Notes: generated by a model not told the origin, from the letters alone. A stretch of 64,000 bases of DNA from Lachnospiraceae bacterium (GCA_017620255.1 JAFZQU010000037.1:45279-109278), one strand, 5' to 3'. Positions 16,920-25,446 are shown, counted from the first letter of the stretch. A program made the numbers and translations.

Positions 16920-17870
16920 ATGAGTTGGTTTTTTCTGTCGATCATCACGATGCTGTGCTGGGGCACGGCGGATCTGTTTTACAAGAAAGGAACGGATGAA
17001 AACGACCCGCAATCGCATCTGAAGATCGCGGTATGGGTCGGCCTTGTCATGGGGATCTGCGCCCTTTTTCTGCTTCCGTTTACGGAATCGTCTTTTTCCC
17101 TGTCTTCGTTTTTGACAAATGCCGTGAAATATGCCCCTGCATCGCTTGCCTATATCCTGTCCATGGTGATCGGATATGCGGGCTTAAGGTATCTGGAAGT
17201 GTCTATCGTTTCTCCGGTCCAGAATGCTTCGGGCGCTTTTTCGCTGATCGCGATGGCGGCCTTTTTCCTGTTTACCGGCAGGATGGGATCCATCTGGGAG
17301 GAATTCACCGTTCTGGATCTTGCAGGAACGATCCTGATCATTGCAGGCGTTGTTGCACTGGCCATTGTGGAAAAGAAACTGGAAGGGACTGTGCAGAAAA
17401 CGGACAAATACCGTTTCTCGGCGCTGGCCCTGCTCTTTCCCATTGCCTATTGTATCTTTGATACGATCGGAACGGCGGCAGACGGGATCATCCTCGATGA
17501 GGAAGCGGGACTCGGACTCGGTGAGATCGACGTTCTGGTCCTCTACGGTCTGACTTTTCTGGTGGCAGGCCTTGCAGCCTGGCTGTATCTGCTGCTCAAA
17601 AACAGAAAAGCCTACAATCCTTTCGCAAAGAGCGAACGCGACAAAGGTATTGCAGCGCTGTTTGAGGAAGGCGGCCAGATCTTTTATGTGTTTGCGATGG
17701 CATCCAGACCGCTGCTGGCCGCACCGCTTGTGGCGTCCTACTGTATCGTATCCGTGATCCTCTCAAGGATCTTTATTCACGAAAAACTGAAAAGAATGCA
17801 ATATGCCTGCGTTTTTACGGTCATTGCGGGGATCGTGCTGCTTGGGATCGCCGAAGGCCTTGCCTCTTAA
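16920..17870 (+). CDS. EamA/DMT-family transporter
   Basis: A 316-residue membrane protein with about ten hydrophobic helices in two similar halves, as in the drug/metabolite transporter superfamily. The start MSWFFLSIITMLCWGTADLFYKKG is typical, with a conserved Trp-Gly in helix 1. It begins 24 bases after the fused hydroxylase, has only a weak ribosome site (TTGGAAG), and is probably the last gene of that operon. A role in moving a purine or other heterocycle substrate or product is suggested by position only. Confidence 0.8.
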   Translation: MSWFFLSIITMLCWGTADLFYKKGTDENDPQSHLKIAVWVGLVMGICALFLLPFTESSFSLSSFLTNAVKYAPASLAYILSMVIGYAGLRYLEVSIVSPVQNASGAFSLIAMAAFFLFTGRMGSIWEEFTVLDLAGTILIIAGVVALAIVEKKLEGTVQKTDKYRFSALALLFPIAYCIFDTIGTAADGIILDEEAGLGLGEIDVLVLYGLTFLVAGLAAWLYLLLKNRKAYNPFAKSERDKGIAALFEEGGQIFYVFAMASRPLLAAPLVASYCIVSVILSRIFIHEKLKRMQYACVFTVIAGIVLLGIAEGLAS

Positions 17871-17896
17871 AACTGCGGGCATGGGAGGGATGAACC

Positions 17897-19108
17897 ATGG
17901 GACTGTTTCAGAAGAAATATAAAGCGTCTTATATGGATCTGTGCCAGACTCCGTTTGTGATCCTGCGTCTGCTCATGGACGAGCAGGGAAATCCTGCCGA
18001 TCTTTTATGCACCTATGCGAATCTGGAGATCGCAAACATCGAGCATGAGACGCAGTCTTCCTTAACGGGTATGCGGTTTTCGCAAAAGCACGGAGACGCC
18101 GCCGTTGACTGGGCCAGGATGCTGTATCCGTGTGCGTTCAAACACGAAGAAGTAAAGTGCAGGATGTATATCGAGACGCTCGGCATCGTTGCGCAGATCA
18201 CGGCTTTTCCCATTGAAGAAGGCGTTGTCGGCATGCTTTTGCAGGACCATACTTCCCTGGTCAGACGGACCGTGAAAGGGATCGCCGGCAGAGAAGTCGG
18301 CATCTTCTATTATGATATCGCAAAAGATGTCATGATCGTTGACCGTTCCATGATGGAACTGTTTCAGGCAAAGAGCAGGTACGAAGGACTGCTTTCCTCT
18401 TTTGCTATGGAACGGATCGACGAGACCTATGTGGACCTGCTGCGTTCCCAGCTTGCCCTGTTTCCGGGACAATCACAGCTGATCGAAGCCAATCTGAAGT
18501 TAAAGAGCGGGCAGTTTGTACATCTTTCCCTTTCGGCGGATCCGACTGAGCCGGAAGGCTCCCTGGCAGTCGGTTATCTGGAGGATGTGACGCACGCGCC
18601 TTCCTTTGCGGAACAGGCGGAACGCGATACCCTGACAGGACTTTTCCACGCCGTATCGGCCAAAGAACGTATCGACGAAGCGATCATGTCCTGTTACGAA
18701 AGCGGGAGGATCGATGCGATGCTCTTGCTGGATCTGGATCATTTTGACAGGGTAAATGGTACGGCCGGTTATGAGGCCGGAGACGAGATGCTCAAAAAAG
18801 TTGCAGAGGTCTTAAAGAACAACTTCAAAGGAAAAGATATCCTTGCAAGACCCGGCGGGGACTCGTTCATCGTGTATGTTTCCGATCTGAACGACAAACG
18901 AGCGGCCTTGCAGATCAGCCGCACGCTCAATAAACTCGTGACGCAGACGATCCAGGATAAGGAAGGAGAACCGATCCGGATCACGGCTTCCATCGGCGTT
19001 GCTTTTGCCTGCGATAACGGCGGAAACTATGAAAAACTCTATAAAAATGCCGAAGCAGCCATGTATGAGACCAAGGCCAACGGGCGGAACGGATATACCC
19101 TCGCATGA
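17897..19108 (+). CDS. GGDEF-domain protein with altered active-site motif
   Basis: A 403-residue cytoplasmic protein. Residues 1-235 look like two PAS-like sensor regions and 240-403 form a GGDEF domain (RDTLTGLFH at 243-251, LLLDLDHFDRVNG, ASIGVAF). The signature reads GGDSF at 320-324 instead of GGDEF. The first acidic residue, which binds metal, is kept, but the catalytic Glu is Ser, so diguanylate cyclase activity is doubtful. It may be a receptor or weak enzyme for c-di-GMP. GGGAGGGAT precedes ATG 17897. A PilZ protein (29140) and a flagellar cluster in the same window make c-di-GMP control of motility plausible. Confidence 0.85.
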   Translation: MGLFQKKYKASYMDLCQTPFVILRLLMDEQGNPADLLCTYANLEIANIEHETQSSLTGMRFSQKHGDAAVDWARMLYPCAFKHEEVKCRMYIETLGIVAQITAFPIEEGVVGMLLQDHTSLVRRTVKGIAGREVGIFYYDIAKDVMIVDRSMMELFQAKSRYEGLLSSFAMERIDETYVDLLRSQLALFPGQSQLIEANLKLKSGQFVHLSLSADPTEPEGSLAVGYLEDVTHAPSFAEQAERDTLTGLFHAVSAKERIDEAIMSCYESGRIDAMLLLDLDHFDRVNGTAGYEAGDEMLKKVAEVLKNNFKGKDILARPGGDSFIVYVSDLNDKRAALQISRTLNKLVTQTIQDKEGEPIRITASIGVAFACDNGGNYEKLYKNAEAAMYETKANGRNGYTLA

Positions 19109-19109
19109 G

Positions 19110-19173
19110 TTGACAAAGCAGGGAAGAAAGTGAGAAAATGTACCTCGGTCAAAGTCAGGGAATGAGGTCCCTG
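19110..19173 (+). promoter_or_regulatory. Possible promoter and leader hairpin before the metal GTPase gene
   Basis: TTGACA (19110-19115), 18 bases, GAAAAT (19134-19139) is a fair sigma-A promoter. In the transcribed leader CAGGGA (19156-19161) pairs with TCCCTG (19168-19173), followed by TTTT, a short terminator-like hairpin. I could not match the leader to a known riboswitch. Metal-responsive control would fit the gene but is not shown. Confidence 0.4.
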
Positions 19174-19210
19174 TTTTGCCCCGACTACAGTTTCGGAAGG
19201 GAATGAAAAG

Positions 19211-20326
19211 ATGACAAAAATAGATATCATATCGGGATTTTTAGGCGCTGGCAAGACTACGCTGATCAAAAAACTCTTACAGGAGGCGCTTGCCGGCACG
19301 AAGGTCGTTCTGATCGAGAACGAATTCGGTGAGATCGGTATCGACGGCGGTTTCTTAAAGGATGCCGGGATCGAGATCAAGGAAATGAACAGCGGCTGTA
19401 TTTGCTGTTCGCTCGTAGGTGATTTTGGTGCCAGTTTAAAAGAAGTGCTTGCGAAGTACACACCGGAGCGCATCATCATCGAGCCGTCCGGCGTCGGCAA
19501 ATTATCGGATGTCATGGCAGCCGTGAAGAATGCGACGGAGCACGACGATGCGGAACTTGGCAGTGCGGTCGCAGTTGTTGATGCGAAGAAAGCCAAAATG
19601 TATATCAAGAATTTCGGTGAGTTCTTTGTGAACCAGATCGCACATGCGGGCACGATCGTACTCAGCCGTACGGATCAGCTTTCCGATGAGAAGGTCGCGG
19701 AAGTGGTGGACATGCTCCGTGTGCACAATCAAAAGGCAACGGTGATCACAACTCCCTGGCCCAAACTGCAGGGTTCGCAGATCCTTCAGACCATCGAGGG
19801 CGCTTCGGATCTGGAAGCGGAACTGATGGAGGAAGCCCTGCGCGCGCATGCAGAACATGAGCACGAGCATCACCATCACCATCATGATCATGATCACGAG
19901 CATGAGCATCATCACGAACATGAGCATGAGCACGACCATGATCATGAACACGATCATGAGCATGAGCACGAACATCATCATGAGCATGACCACGATCACG
20001 AGCATGAGCATCATCATGACCATGAACACCACCATCACCATGATCATGACGCCGATGAGATCTTCACGAGCCTTGGCATGGAAACAGTAGCCAGGTTCAC
20101 AAAGGAGCAGATCGAAAAGATCTTAAGTGAACTGGAGCATGAAGAGGAATACGGCATGATCCTGCGTGCTAAAGGGATCGTTGCGGGAGCGGATGCGTGG
20201 ATCCACTTTGATTACACGCCCGGCGAAACGGATGTCCGGGAAGGCAGCGCGGATGTGACGGGTAAGATCTGCGTGATCGGTGCAGATCTGAAGGAAGATG
20301 CGATCAGGAACCTCTTTTTACGGTAA
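19211..20326 (+). CDS. CobW/COG0523 GTPase with His-rich metal-binding region
   Basis: A 371-residue P-loop GTPase of the CobW/G3E family that supplies metal, usually zinc, to target proteins. The P-loop GFLGAGKTT starts at residue 9, ENEFGEIGIDGG follows, the metal motif CICC is at 63-66, and EPSGVGKLSDV and LSRTDQ complete the G domain. Residues 213-279 are almost only His, Asp and Glu, a likely metal store. A CobW C-terminal domain follows. AAGGGA lies before ATG 19211. The next gene is a second, diverged GTPase of the same family. Zinc is the most likely metal, but nickel or cobalt cannot be excluded. Confidence 0.9.
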   Translation: MTKIDIISGFLGAGKTTLIKKLLQEALAGTKVVLIENEFGEIGIDGGFLKDAGIEIKEMNSGCICCSLVGDFGASLKEVLAKYTPERIIIEPSGVGKLSDVMAAVKNATEHDDAELGSAVAVVDAKKAKMYIKNFGEFFVNQIAHAGTIVLSRTDQLSDEKVAEVVDMLRVHNQKATVITTPWPKLQGSQILQTIEGASDLEAELMEEALRAHAEHEHEHHHHHHDHDHEHEHHHEHEHEHDHDHEHDHEHEHEHHHEHDHDHEHEHHHDHEHHHHHDHDADEIFTSLGMETVARFTKEQIEKILSELEHEEEYGMILRAKGIVAGADAWIHFDYTPGETDVREGSADVTGKICVIGADLKEDAIRNLFLR

Positions 20327-20357
20327 GAGAAGAGGCAGCAGATAAGGAGAGCATGAC

Positions 20358-21290
20358 ATGAAGCCGGTATATATGATCAACGGTTTTTTGGAGAGCGGAA
20401 AATCATCATTTATAGCGTATACACTTTCACAGCCTTACTTTAAGATCAGCGGGACGACGCTGCTGGTTCTTTGCGAAGAGGGCGAAGTGGAATACGATGA
20501 TGTACTTCTGAAAAGAAGCAAAACGGTCCTTGAGGTCATTGAAGACGAGGCGGATTTCACGCCGGAACGTCTGCTGGAACTGGACAAAAAATATGATCCG
20601 GAACGGATCGTGATCGAATATAACGGTATGTGGGACTACAGAAACATGAAACTTCCCGTTGTATGGGCGATGGAGCAGCAGATCACGATGATCGATGCTT
20701 CCACGTTCATCAGTTATTTTGCCAACATGAAATCCCTGCTGGTAGAACAGCTGCGCAAATCCGAGCTGGTGATCTTCAACAGATGCGACGGGATCGAAGA
20801 TCTGCACAACTACAAGCGGAACGTGAAAGCGATCGCGCAGTCCGCGGAGATGATCTTTGAAGATAAGAACGGTGAGATCAATGTGACAATGGATGAGGAA
20901 CTGCCGTTTGACGTGCATGCGGATCATATCGATCTGGATGACAACGGATACGGGGCGTGGTACATCGACTCCCTGGATAACCTGCAGCGCTATGTCGGCA
21001 AAACGATCTCTTTTATGGCAATGGTCATGAAACCGCGGAAGTTCCCGAAAGGATTCTTTGTACCGGGAAGACAGGCGATGACCTGCTGTGCCAATGATAT
21101 CGCATTTCTCGGATTTGCCTGCCGGTATGACAAGGTCAACGAACTGAAGGAAGGCAGCTGGATCAAGATCACTGCCAAAGTGAACCGGGAATACTTTTCC
21201 GAATACAGGGGTGAGGGCCCGGTACTGGATGCCGTCTCGATCGTCCCGGCTGTGAAACCTGAAAAGGAGATCATTGATTTTACCTCGTGA
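20358..21290 (+). CDS. Second CobW-like GTPase fused to a DUF1980-like domain
   Basis: A 310-residue protein. The P-loop reads GFLESGKSS and the Walker B region VIEYNGMWD, but the CxCC metal motif and NKxD-type specificity motif are altered (NRCD). From residue 205 on, a different domain (MVMKPRKFPKGFFVPGRQ, MTCCANDIAFLG) resembles the C-terminal part of DUF1980/TIGR03943-type proteins found with zinc permeases. It is 31 bases after the first GTPase, has AAGGAGA upstream, and is co-transcribed with it. It probably works in the same metal allocation pathway; function is inferred from context. Confidence 0.8.
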   Translation: MKPVYMINGFLESGKSSFIAYTLSQPYFKISGTTLLVLCEEGEVEYDDVLLKRSKTVLEVIEDEADFTPERLLELDKKYDPERIVIEYNGMWDYRNMKLPVVWAMEQQITMIDASTFISYFANMKSLLVEQLRKSELVIFNRCDGIEDLHNYKRNVKAIAQSAEMIFEDKNGEINVTMDEELPFDVHADHIDLDDNGYGAWYIDSLDNLQRYVGKTISFMAMVMKPRKFPKGFFVPGRQAMTCCANDIAFLGFACRYDKVNELKEGSWIKITAKVNREYFSEYRGEGPVLDAVSIVPAVKPEKEIIDFTS

Positions 21291-21316
21291 TCCACGGGGC
21301 AGGATGAGAGAACATT

Positions 21317-23137
21317 ATGACGATTGCATTGAACATCATTTCGCTCCTTGGCGGCCTGGCCATGTTTTTGTACGGCATGCGCCTGATGGGGGCAAATTTG
21401 AAAGAGGGCTCCTCCGGCACGTTAAAACTTGCCATGGAGAAAGTCACCAATAACCATATCAAAGCATTTTTCCTGGGTTTGGCTGTTACGGCGATCATCC
21501 AGTCTTCCACGGCTACCATTGTTATCACTTCCGGTCTGGTCGCCGCAGGGATCATTTCCCTGGACCAGTCCCTTGGGATCATCATCGGCGCCAATGTCGG
21601 TACCACGGTCACCGGTCAGATCATCCGTCTTCTGGATGTCAATGCGGAGGCGGGTTCGGTCCTGCAGTTTTTCCAGCCGTCCACACTTGCGCCTTTGGCA
21701 TTGACCATTGGTATGATCCTGATCATGGGTGTCAAATTCAGGAGATCGGACAGGGTCGGCAGCATTGCCGTCGGGTTCGGTATCCTGTTTTCGGGGCTTC
21801 TAAACATGACGAGTGCCGTGAGTTCGTTCGCAAACAGCGGGATCATCGACAAGATGTTCGCAAATCTCGGAGACAACCCGTTCCTGGGCTATTTCGCAGG
21901 CGCCGGTATCGCGTTTGTGCTGCAGAGTTCCTCTGCGACAGTCGGTATCCTGCAGGCGTTTTCCATGGCGGGCGGGATCCCGTTCAAGACGATCTATGTC
22001 ATGATCGTCGGTGTTTACCTCGGCGACTGTGTGACGACGGCCATTGTATGTTCCATCGGTGCCAAGGCGGATGCAAAACGTGTCGGTATCGTGAACATTC
22101 TCTACAATGTAGGCAAGACACTGCTCGTGATCGTGATCGTGGGGATCGTGTACCGGATGGGACTGCTGGAATCGCTTTGGAACAAACCGATGCATTCGGG
22201 CGGTATTGCCAATATCAATACGGTCTTTAACCTGGGGAGCGCCTTTTTACTGCTGCCGATCGTCGGTCTCTTTAAGAAACTGAGTTACGTGATCGTGAAG
22301 GAAGAACCGGCCAAGACAGATCCTTACGCCTCTCAGGTCAGTGCCTTAAACCCGGTCTTTTTCTCCACGCCGGCACTCGCGCTGCGCAGCTGTTATGATA
22401 TTCTGACCATCATGTTTAATCTGTCCTATGACGGTATCAACAAGGCTTTCGGGCTGATCACGCACTTTGACCAAAAGGTCTATGACGAGATATTGGAAAA
22501 CGAAGAGCATGTGGATCATCTGACAGACTGTGTCGACAACTATCTGGTGCAACTGTCCCCGCATACCAATGAGGAACACTTCATCCGCATCCTGACGCAG
22601 TATCATAAACTGATCTCAGAGTTTGAGCATTTGGGGGATGACGCTGTATACATTGCCGAAACGGCCAGAAAAAAACAGGAAGAAAATGTTGAATTTACGG
22701 AAATGGCCCTGAAAGAACTGGCCCTGACAAGACTGCTTATAAACAGTATCCTGGAATACGCCAAGACGGCGTTTGAAAAACGGGATGTGGACAGTGCGTA
22801 CCATATTGAACCTCTCGAAGAGGTAATGAACGATATGATCCATACCCTGCATGATAATCATCTTGCAAGGCTTAGGGAAGGGACCTGCAGTATCCGTGCC
22901 GGGATCCTCCTGATGGAGATCCTGTCCAACATGGAACGGATCGCAGATACCTGTTCCAACATCGGTGTCGCAACCATCGTCCGTGTCCATCCGGAGAAGA
23001 CGGATGTTGCGCACACCTTCATCTCTTCCCTGCATCAGGGAAATGATTCCGCGTTCAACCGCGAATATCAGAGAGTACATGAACTGTACTTCACGCAGCT
23101 GACGCAGGTTGAAAAACCGGTTAACCCATCATCATGA
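21317..23137 (+). CDS. Na+/phosphate symporter family protein with PhoU-like tail
   Basis: A 606-residue membrane protein of the NptA/PNaS family. The N-terminal 330 residues hold two inverted repeats, each with the QSS motif (IIQSSTATIV and VLQSSSATVG). The C-terminal 200 residues are helical and PhoU-like. It should couple phosphate uptake to the sodium gradient. The ribosome site is weak (GGATGAGAG). It starts 26 bases after the GTPase gene. Its stop overlaps the convergent small gene at 23121 by 17 bases, with no terminator between. Confidence 0.88.
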   Translation: MTIALNIISLLGGLAMFLYGMRLMGANLKEGSSGTLKLAMEKVTNNHIKAFFLGLAVTAIIQSSTATIVITSGLVAAGIISLDQSLGIIIGANVGTTVTGQIIRLLDVNAEAGSVLQFFQPSTLAPLALTIGMILIMGVKFRRSDRVGSIAVGFGILFSGLLNMTSAVSSFANSGIIDKMFANLGDNPFLGYFAGAGIAFVLQSSSATVGILQAFSMAGGIPFKTIYVMIVGVYLGDCVTTAIVCSIGAKADAKRVGIVNILYNVGKTLLVIVIVGIVYRMGLLESLWNKPMHSGGIANINTVFNLGSAFLLLPIVGLFKKLSYVIVKEEPAKTDPYASQVSALNPVFFSTPALALRSCYDILTIMFNLSYDGINKAFGLITHFDQKVYDEILENEEHVDHLTDCVDNYLVQLSPHTNEEHFIRILTQYHKLISEFEHLGDDAVYIAETARKKQEENVEFTEMALKELALTRLLINSILEYAKTAFEKRDVDSAYHIEPLEEVMNDMIHTLHDNHLARLREGTCSIRAGILLMEILSNMERIADTCSNIGVATIVRVHPEKTDVAHTFISSLHQGNDSAFNREYQRVHELYFTQLTQVEKPVNPSS

Positions 23138-23369
23138 AGTTGATCAGCTTCTCAACGTCCTTGGGATCATAAGCTACCAGCTCGATCTCAGGGATCTCGG
23201 GTTTTACTTCTCCGTTCGGATTGAAGATGTTTGTTAAGGAAATGAACTGAGACAGTTTGGACTTCAGATTCAGTCTGTCGCCTTCACTGGTAACGAGTTC
23301 TACCTTACCCTGACATTCATCGACTACCTCGAAGAATTTCTCCACGTTCTTAATGTTTGAGATCTTCAT
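23121..23369 (-). CDS. Small conserved-looking protein, unknown function
   Basis: An 82-residue acidic soluble protein I cannot assign, with a start like MKISNIKNVEKFFEVVDEC. It is real on coding grounds: AAAGGAGGT lies at the right distance before the ATG, a promoter is visible at 23548-23576, and its composition is ordinary. Its transcript would begin near 23541 and carry a leader of about 170 bases made almost wholly of hairpins. It overlaps the end of the phosphate symporter gene tail to tail. Confidence 0.75.
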   Translation of the reverse strand: MKISNIKNVEKFFEVVDECQGKVELVTSEGDRLNLKSKLSQFISLTNIFNPNGEVKPEIPEIELVAYDPKDVEKLINFMMMG

Positions 23370-23400
23370 ATTGTACCTCCTTTTATTGATAACTGTTTAT

Positions 23401-23534
23401 GTGTGCCGGAAGCACCATGCGCCGCAGGCGCATGCGTGATTTTTGCAATGGGCCGGGCCGGTAAATGCATTTACCGTGCCGGCCCGTTGCGAAAATTCAA
23501 TATGCAGCTTTGCTGCATATGACTTCCGTCACAC
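23401..23534 (-). promoter_or_regulatory. Cloverleaf-like structured leader element
   Basis: The ends GTGTGCCGGAAG (23401-23412) and CTTCCGTCACAC (23523-23534) pair with one mismatch. Inside are three hairpins: CATGCGCC/GGCGCATG (23416-23434); a 22-pair near-perfect stem centred on AAATGCATTT (about 23444-23490); and ATATGCAGC/GCTGCATAT with a TTT loop (23500-23520). The whole forms a closed multi-branch structure in the leader of the 82-residue gene. It matches no riboswitch I know. It could regulate that gene, or be a REP-like repeat. No target-site duplication is evident at its ends. Confidence 0.65.
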
Positions 23535-23547
23535 TACCTACGCTGTT

Positions 23548-23576
23548 ATCATATAGCAACGCAGGTATTTGTGCAA
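23548..23576 (-). promoter_or_regulatory. Promoter of the 82-residue gene
   Basis: On the minus strand TTGCAC (23576-23571), 17 bases, TATGAT (23553-23548). Transcription would begin near 23541, directly before the folded element. Confidence 0.55.
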
Positions 23577-23625
23577 TATAAACAAATACCAAAATATTAT
23601 TTGTGCATAATGACGAATTTGGGAA

Positions 23626-23835
23626 CTATGCATCTGAATATTCGCCGCCTGTGACGTGTTCCTCGGCATTTTGCACAGTTTTTTCGTGAACTTTGGCGGT
23701 TTCTTCTATCGCGTCGTCGAGACCCGTCAGTGCGGCAAAGGGTGCGAACTGCGCCGCTCTGTTCATTTCGCTCATACGCGGATGCTTTTTGGATGTGGGA
23801 TGTTCTAAATGAAGAATGTCTTCATAGGGGTTCAT
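23626..23835 (-). CDS. YolD-like protein, shortened
   Basis: A 69-residue protein starting MNPYEDILHLEHPTSKKHPR, followed by MSEMNRAAQFAPFAALTGLD. This is the hallmark N-terminus of YolD-like proteins encoded next to Y-family polymerases in Firmicutes. Those are usually about twice as long with a beta-rich C-terminal half; here the frame stops soon after the conserved part and no continuation is seen in the other frames. It is either a short natural form or a truncated remnant. GGAGGA lies before the ATG, which is 32 bases after the polymerase stop, so the two form an operon. Confidence 0.75.
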   Translation of the reverse strand: MNPYEDILHLEHPTSKKHPRMSEMNRAAQFAPFAALTGLDDAIEETAKVHEKTVQNAEEHVTGGEYSDA

Positions 23836-23867
23836 GCTCTGTATCCTCCGTCCGGGATAAAAAGGGA

Positions 23868-25331
23868 CTATGCCTTATGGCCGCCGATCTGTCTGTTTCG
23901 TTCCATGGCCGTTGCGCCCTCCTGCAGGTTGCTGCCTTTGAGGATCGCGTTTTTGCCGTATTTTTTCTTAATGGACAGCATGGCTTCCTGCAGCCTGCGC
24001 TCCTTTTCCTCAAATTCTTCAGCGCCTTCGTCCACTGTTTCAGAAAGACCGTAATCCGAAAACAGATCCATCTGGACAAACTCTTCTTTAGGCGCATCCG
24101 TTTGGCGGATCACGTGATTTGCAACAACGTACATGCGCCGGACGAGCAGAATGGGGTCGACGATCCGGTCATAGAGTTCCATGGCGGCCTTCAGGATCTT
24201 CGCGGAAGATGAGGTGTGGCCGGAAAGGTTGATGCTGCCGTGTGCGGCTTTGGGTACGAGCCGTCCGTAGCGGTCGGCTTTGGCTTCCCCGTGATATTTT
24301 TTGCGCCTGTCTTCATCCGTCAGGTTTTCAACGTCATATCCAACTGTCAGGACGAGCTGGTCGGTCACAAGACCCTTGTCCACCAGGTCCAGCACGAGTG
24401 CATCCGTCATTTCCCAGACCACGAGTCGGGCCTTGTCAAAAGGATAGGGCCCTGTCAGGACCTGGCCGTGGCTGATGGAATTGCTTTCCGGACGGTAGGC
24501 CTTGATCTGGGCGATCGTGCACGGTTCCCAACCCCAGGCGTGGTCGATGAGCAGCTCCGCGTTCACGCCGAAAAGGCGGTAGAGCAGATCCTCGTTGTAA
24601 TAGTCGTTCTCACTCCCGATCGAACAACGTGCCACATCCCCGAGCGTGAACATGCCGTTTGCCTCAAGTTTCTTTGCGATCCCGGGGCCGATGCGCCAGA
24701 AATCCGTGAGCGGACGGTGGGTCCAGAGCGTTTCCCGAAAGCCCATTTCGGTTAGTTCCGCGATCCGGACGCCGTTTTCGTCTGCCGGGATATGTTTTGC
24801 AACGATATCCATGGCGATCTTCGACAAAAAGAGATTGGTACCGATCCCCGCAGTCGCCGTGATCCCGGTCTCTGCGAGCACGCTCTCGATCATCTCCCTG
24901 GCAAGTTCATGCGCGTTTTTCTTATACAGGATCAGATAATCGGTGATATCGATAAAGACTTCATCCACGGAATACACATGGATGTCTTCTTCAGACACAT
25001 ATCTTAAATAGATCCGGTAGATCTTTGTACTGTAGTCCATGTACAGGGACATGCGCGGCGTGGCTACGATGTAGCTGATCTGATCGTCCGCGGGTCTTGT
25101 CCTGTTCAGTTCTTTTACCTTGGCGACGACTTCAAAGAGCCTTGCACGTCCCGGGATACCGTACTGCTTCAGTGCGGGGGAGACGGCCAGACAGATCGTT
25201 TTTTCCGTGCGCGATGCATCGGCCACCACCAGTTTGGCGGTGAGCGGGTCCAGTCCGCGCTCTGTGCATTCCACGGACGCATAGAAGGATTTCAGATCGA
25301 TCGCAAGATATGTACGGCCTTTGCTGTTCAT
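23868..25331 (-). CDS. Y-family DNA polymerase (DinB/UmuC/UvrX type)
   Basis: A 487-residue translesion polymerase. The catalytic carboxylates are Asp12 (YLAIDLKSFYASVE) and Asp123-Glu124 (VYSVDEVFIDIT). The helix-hairpin-helix (RIGPGIAKKLEANGMFTLGD) and little-finger region follow. It should copy damaged DNA in the SOS or stress response. No ribosome site precedes the ATG; instead a TATAAT box ends 6 bases before it, so the message probably starts at or next to the ATG. Only the first Met fits, since the conserved fold begins at residue 7. The YolD-like partner gene follows directly. Confidence 0.92.
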   Translation of the reverse strand: MNSKGRTYLAIDLKSFYASVECTERGLDPLTAKLVVADASRTEKTICLAVSPALKQYGIPGRARLFEVVAKVKELNRTRPADDQISYIVATPRMSLYMDYSTKIYRIYLRYVSEEDIHVYSVDEVFIDITDYLILYKKNAHELAREMIESVLAETGITATAGIGTNLFLSKIAMDIVAKHIPADENGVRIAELTEMGFRETLWTHRPLTDFWRIGPGIAKKLEANGMFTLGDVARCSIGSENDYYNEDLLYRLFGVNAELLIDHAWGWEPCTIAQIKAYRPESNSISHGQVLTGPYPFDKARLVVWEMTDALVLDLVDKGLVTDQLVLTVGYDVENLTDEDRRKKYHGEAKADRYGRLVPKAAHGSINLSGHTSSSAKILKAAMELYDRIVDPILLVRRMYVVANHVIRQTDAPKEEFVQMDLFSDYGLSETVDEGAEEFEEKERRLQEAMLSIKKKYGKNAILKGSNLQEGATAMERNRQIGGHKA

Positions 25332-25337
25332 TCTTAT

Positions 25338-25349
25338 ATTATAGCATAT
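25338..25349 (-). promoter_or_regulatory. Extended -10 promoter giving a leaderless polymerase mRNA
   Basis: The minus strand reads TATGC-TATAAT with the last T at 25338; six bases (ATAAGA) separate it from the ATG ending at 25331. There is no good -35, but the extended TATGN can replace it. With a usual start 6-8 bases after the -10, the first transcribed base would be in or next to the ATG. Confidence 0.65.
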
Positions 25350-25409
25350 CCGTTTTGCATTATTTTGAGAACAAAAGAGAAAAATGTGTGCAAAACACAG
25401 ATGTTACAA

Positions 25410-25438
25410 TTGTTTTAACGTGTGAAAAGTGCTAAAAT
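25410..25438 (+). promoter_or_regulatory. Promoter of nifJ
   Basis: TTGTTT (25410-25415), 17 bases, TAAAAT (25433-25438) with TGC in front as an extended -10. It gives a leader of about 78 bases. A leader hairpin, CGCGCATG/CATGCGCG with loop GAT (25477-25495), sits before the ribosome site AAAGGAGG. Confidence 0.6.
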
Positions 25439-25446
25439 TATACGGA

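Noticed and set aside
19140..19210. Known metal or cofactor riboswitch before the CobW-type GTPase
   Set aside because: Only a 6-pair hairpin is seen; the conserved cores of cobalamin, NiCo or manganese riboswitches are not present.
19850..20060. Dense CAT/CAC-rich repeat that could be taken for a DNA repeat array
   Set aside because: It is in frame within the GTPase gene, codes His/Asp/Glu, and has no regular unit or spacer.
23401..23534. Inverted-end element as a miniature transposon
   Set aside because: The ends pair well, but no target-site duplication is seen and no second full copy is in the window; the leader interpretation fits better.
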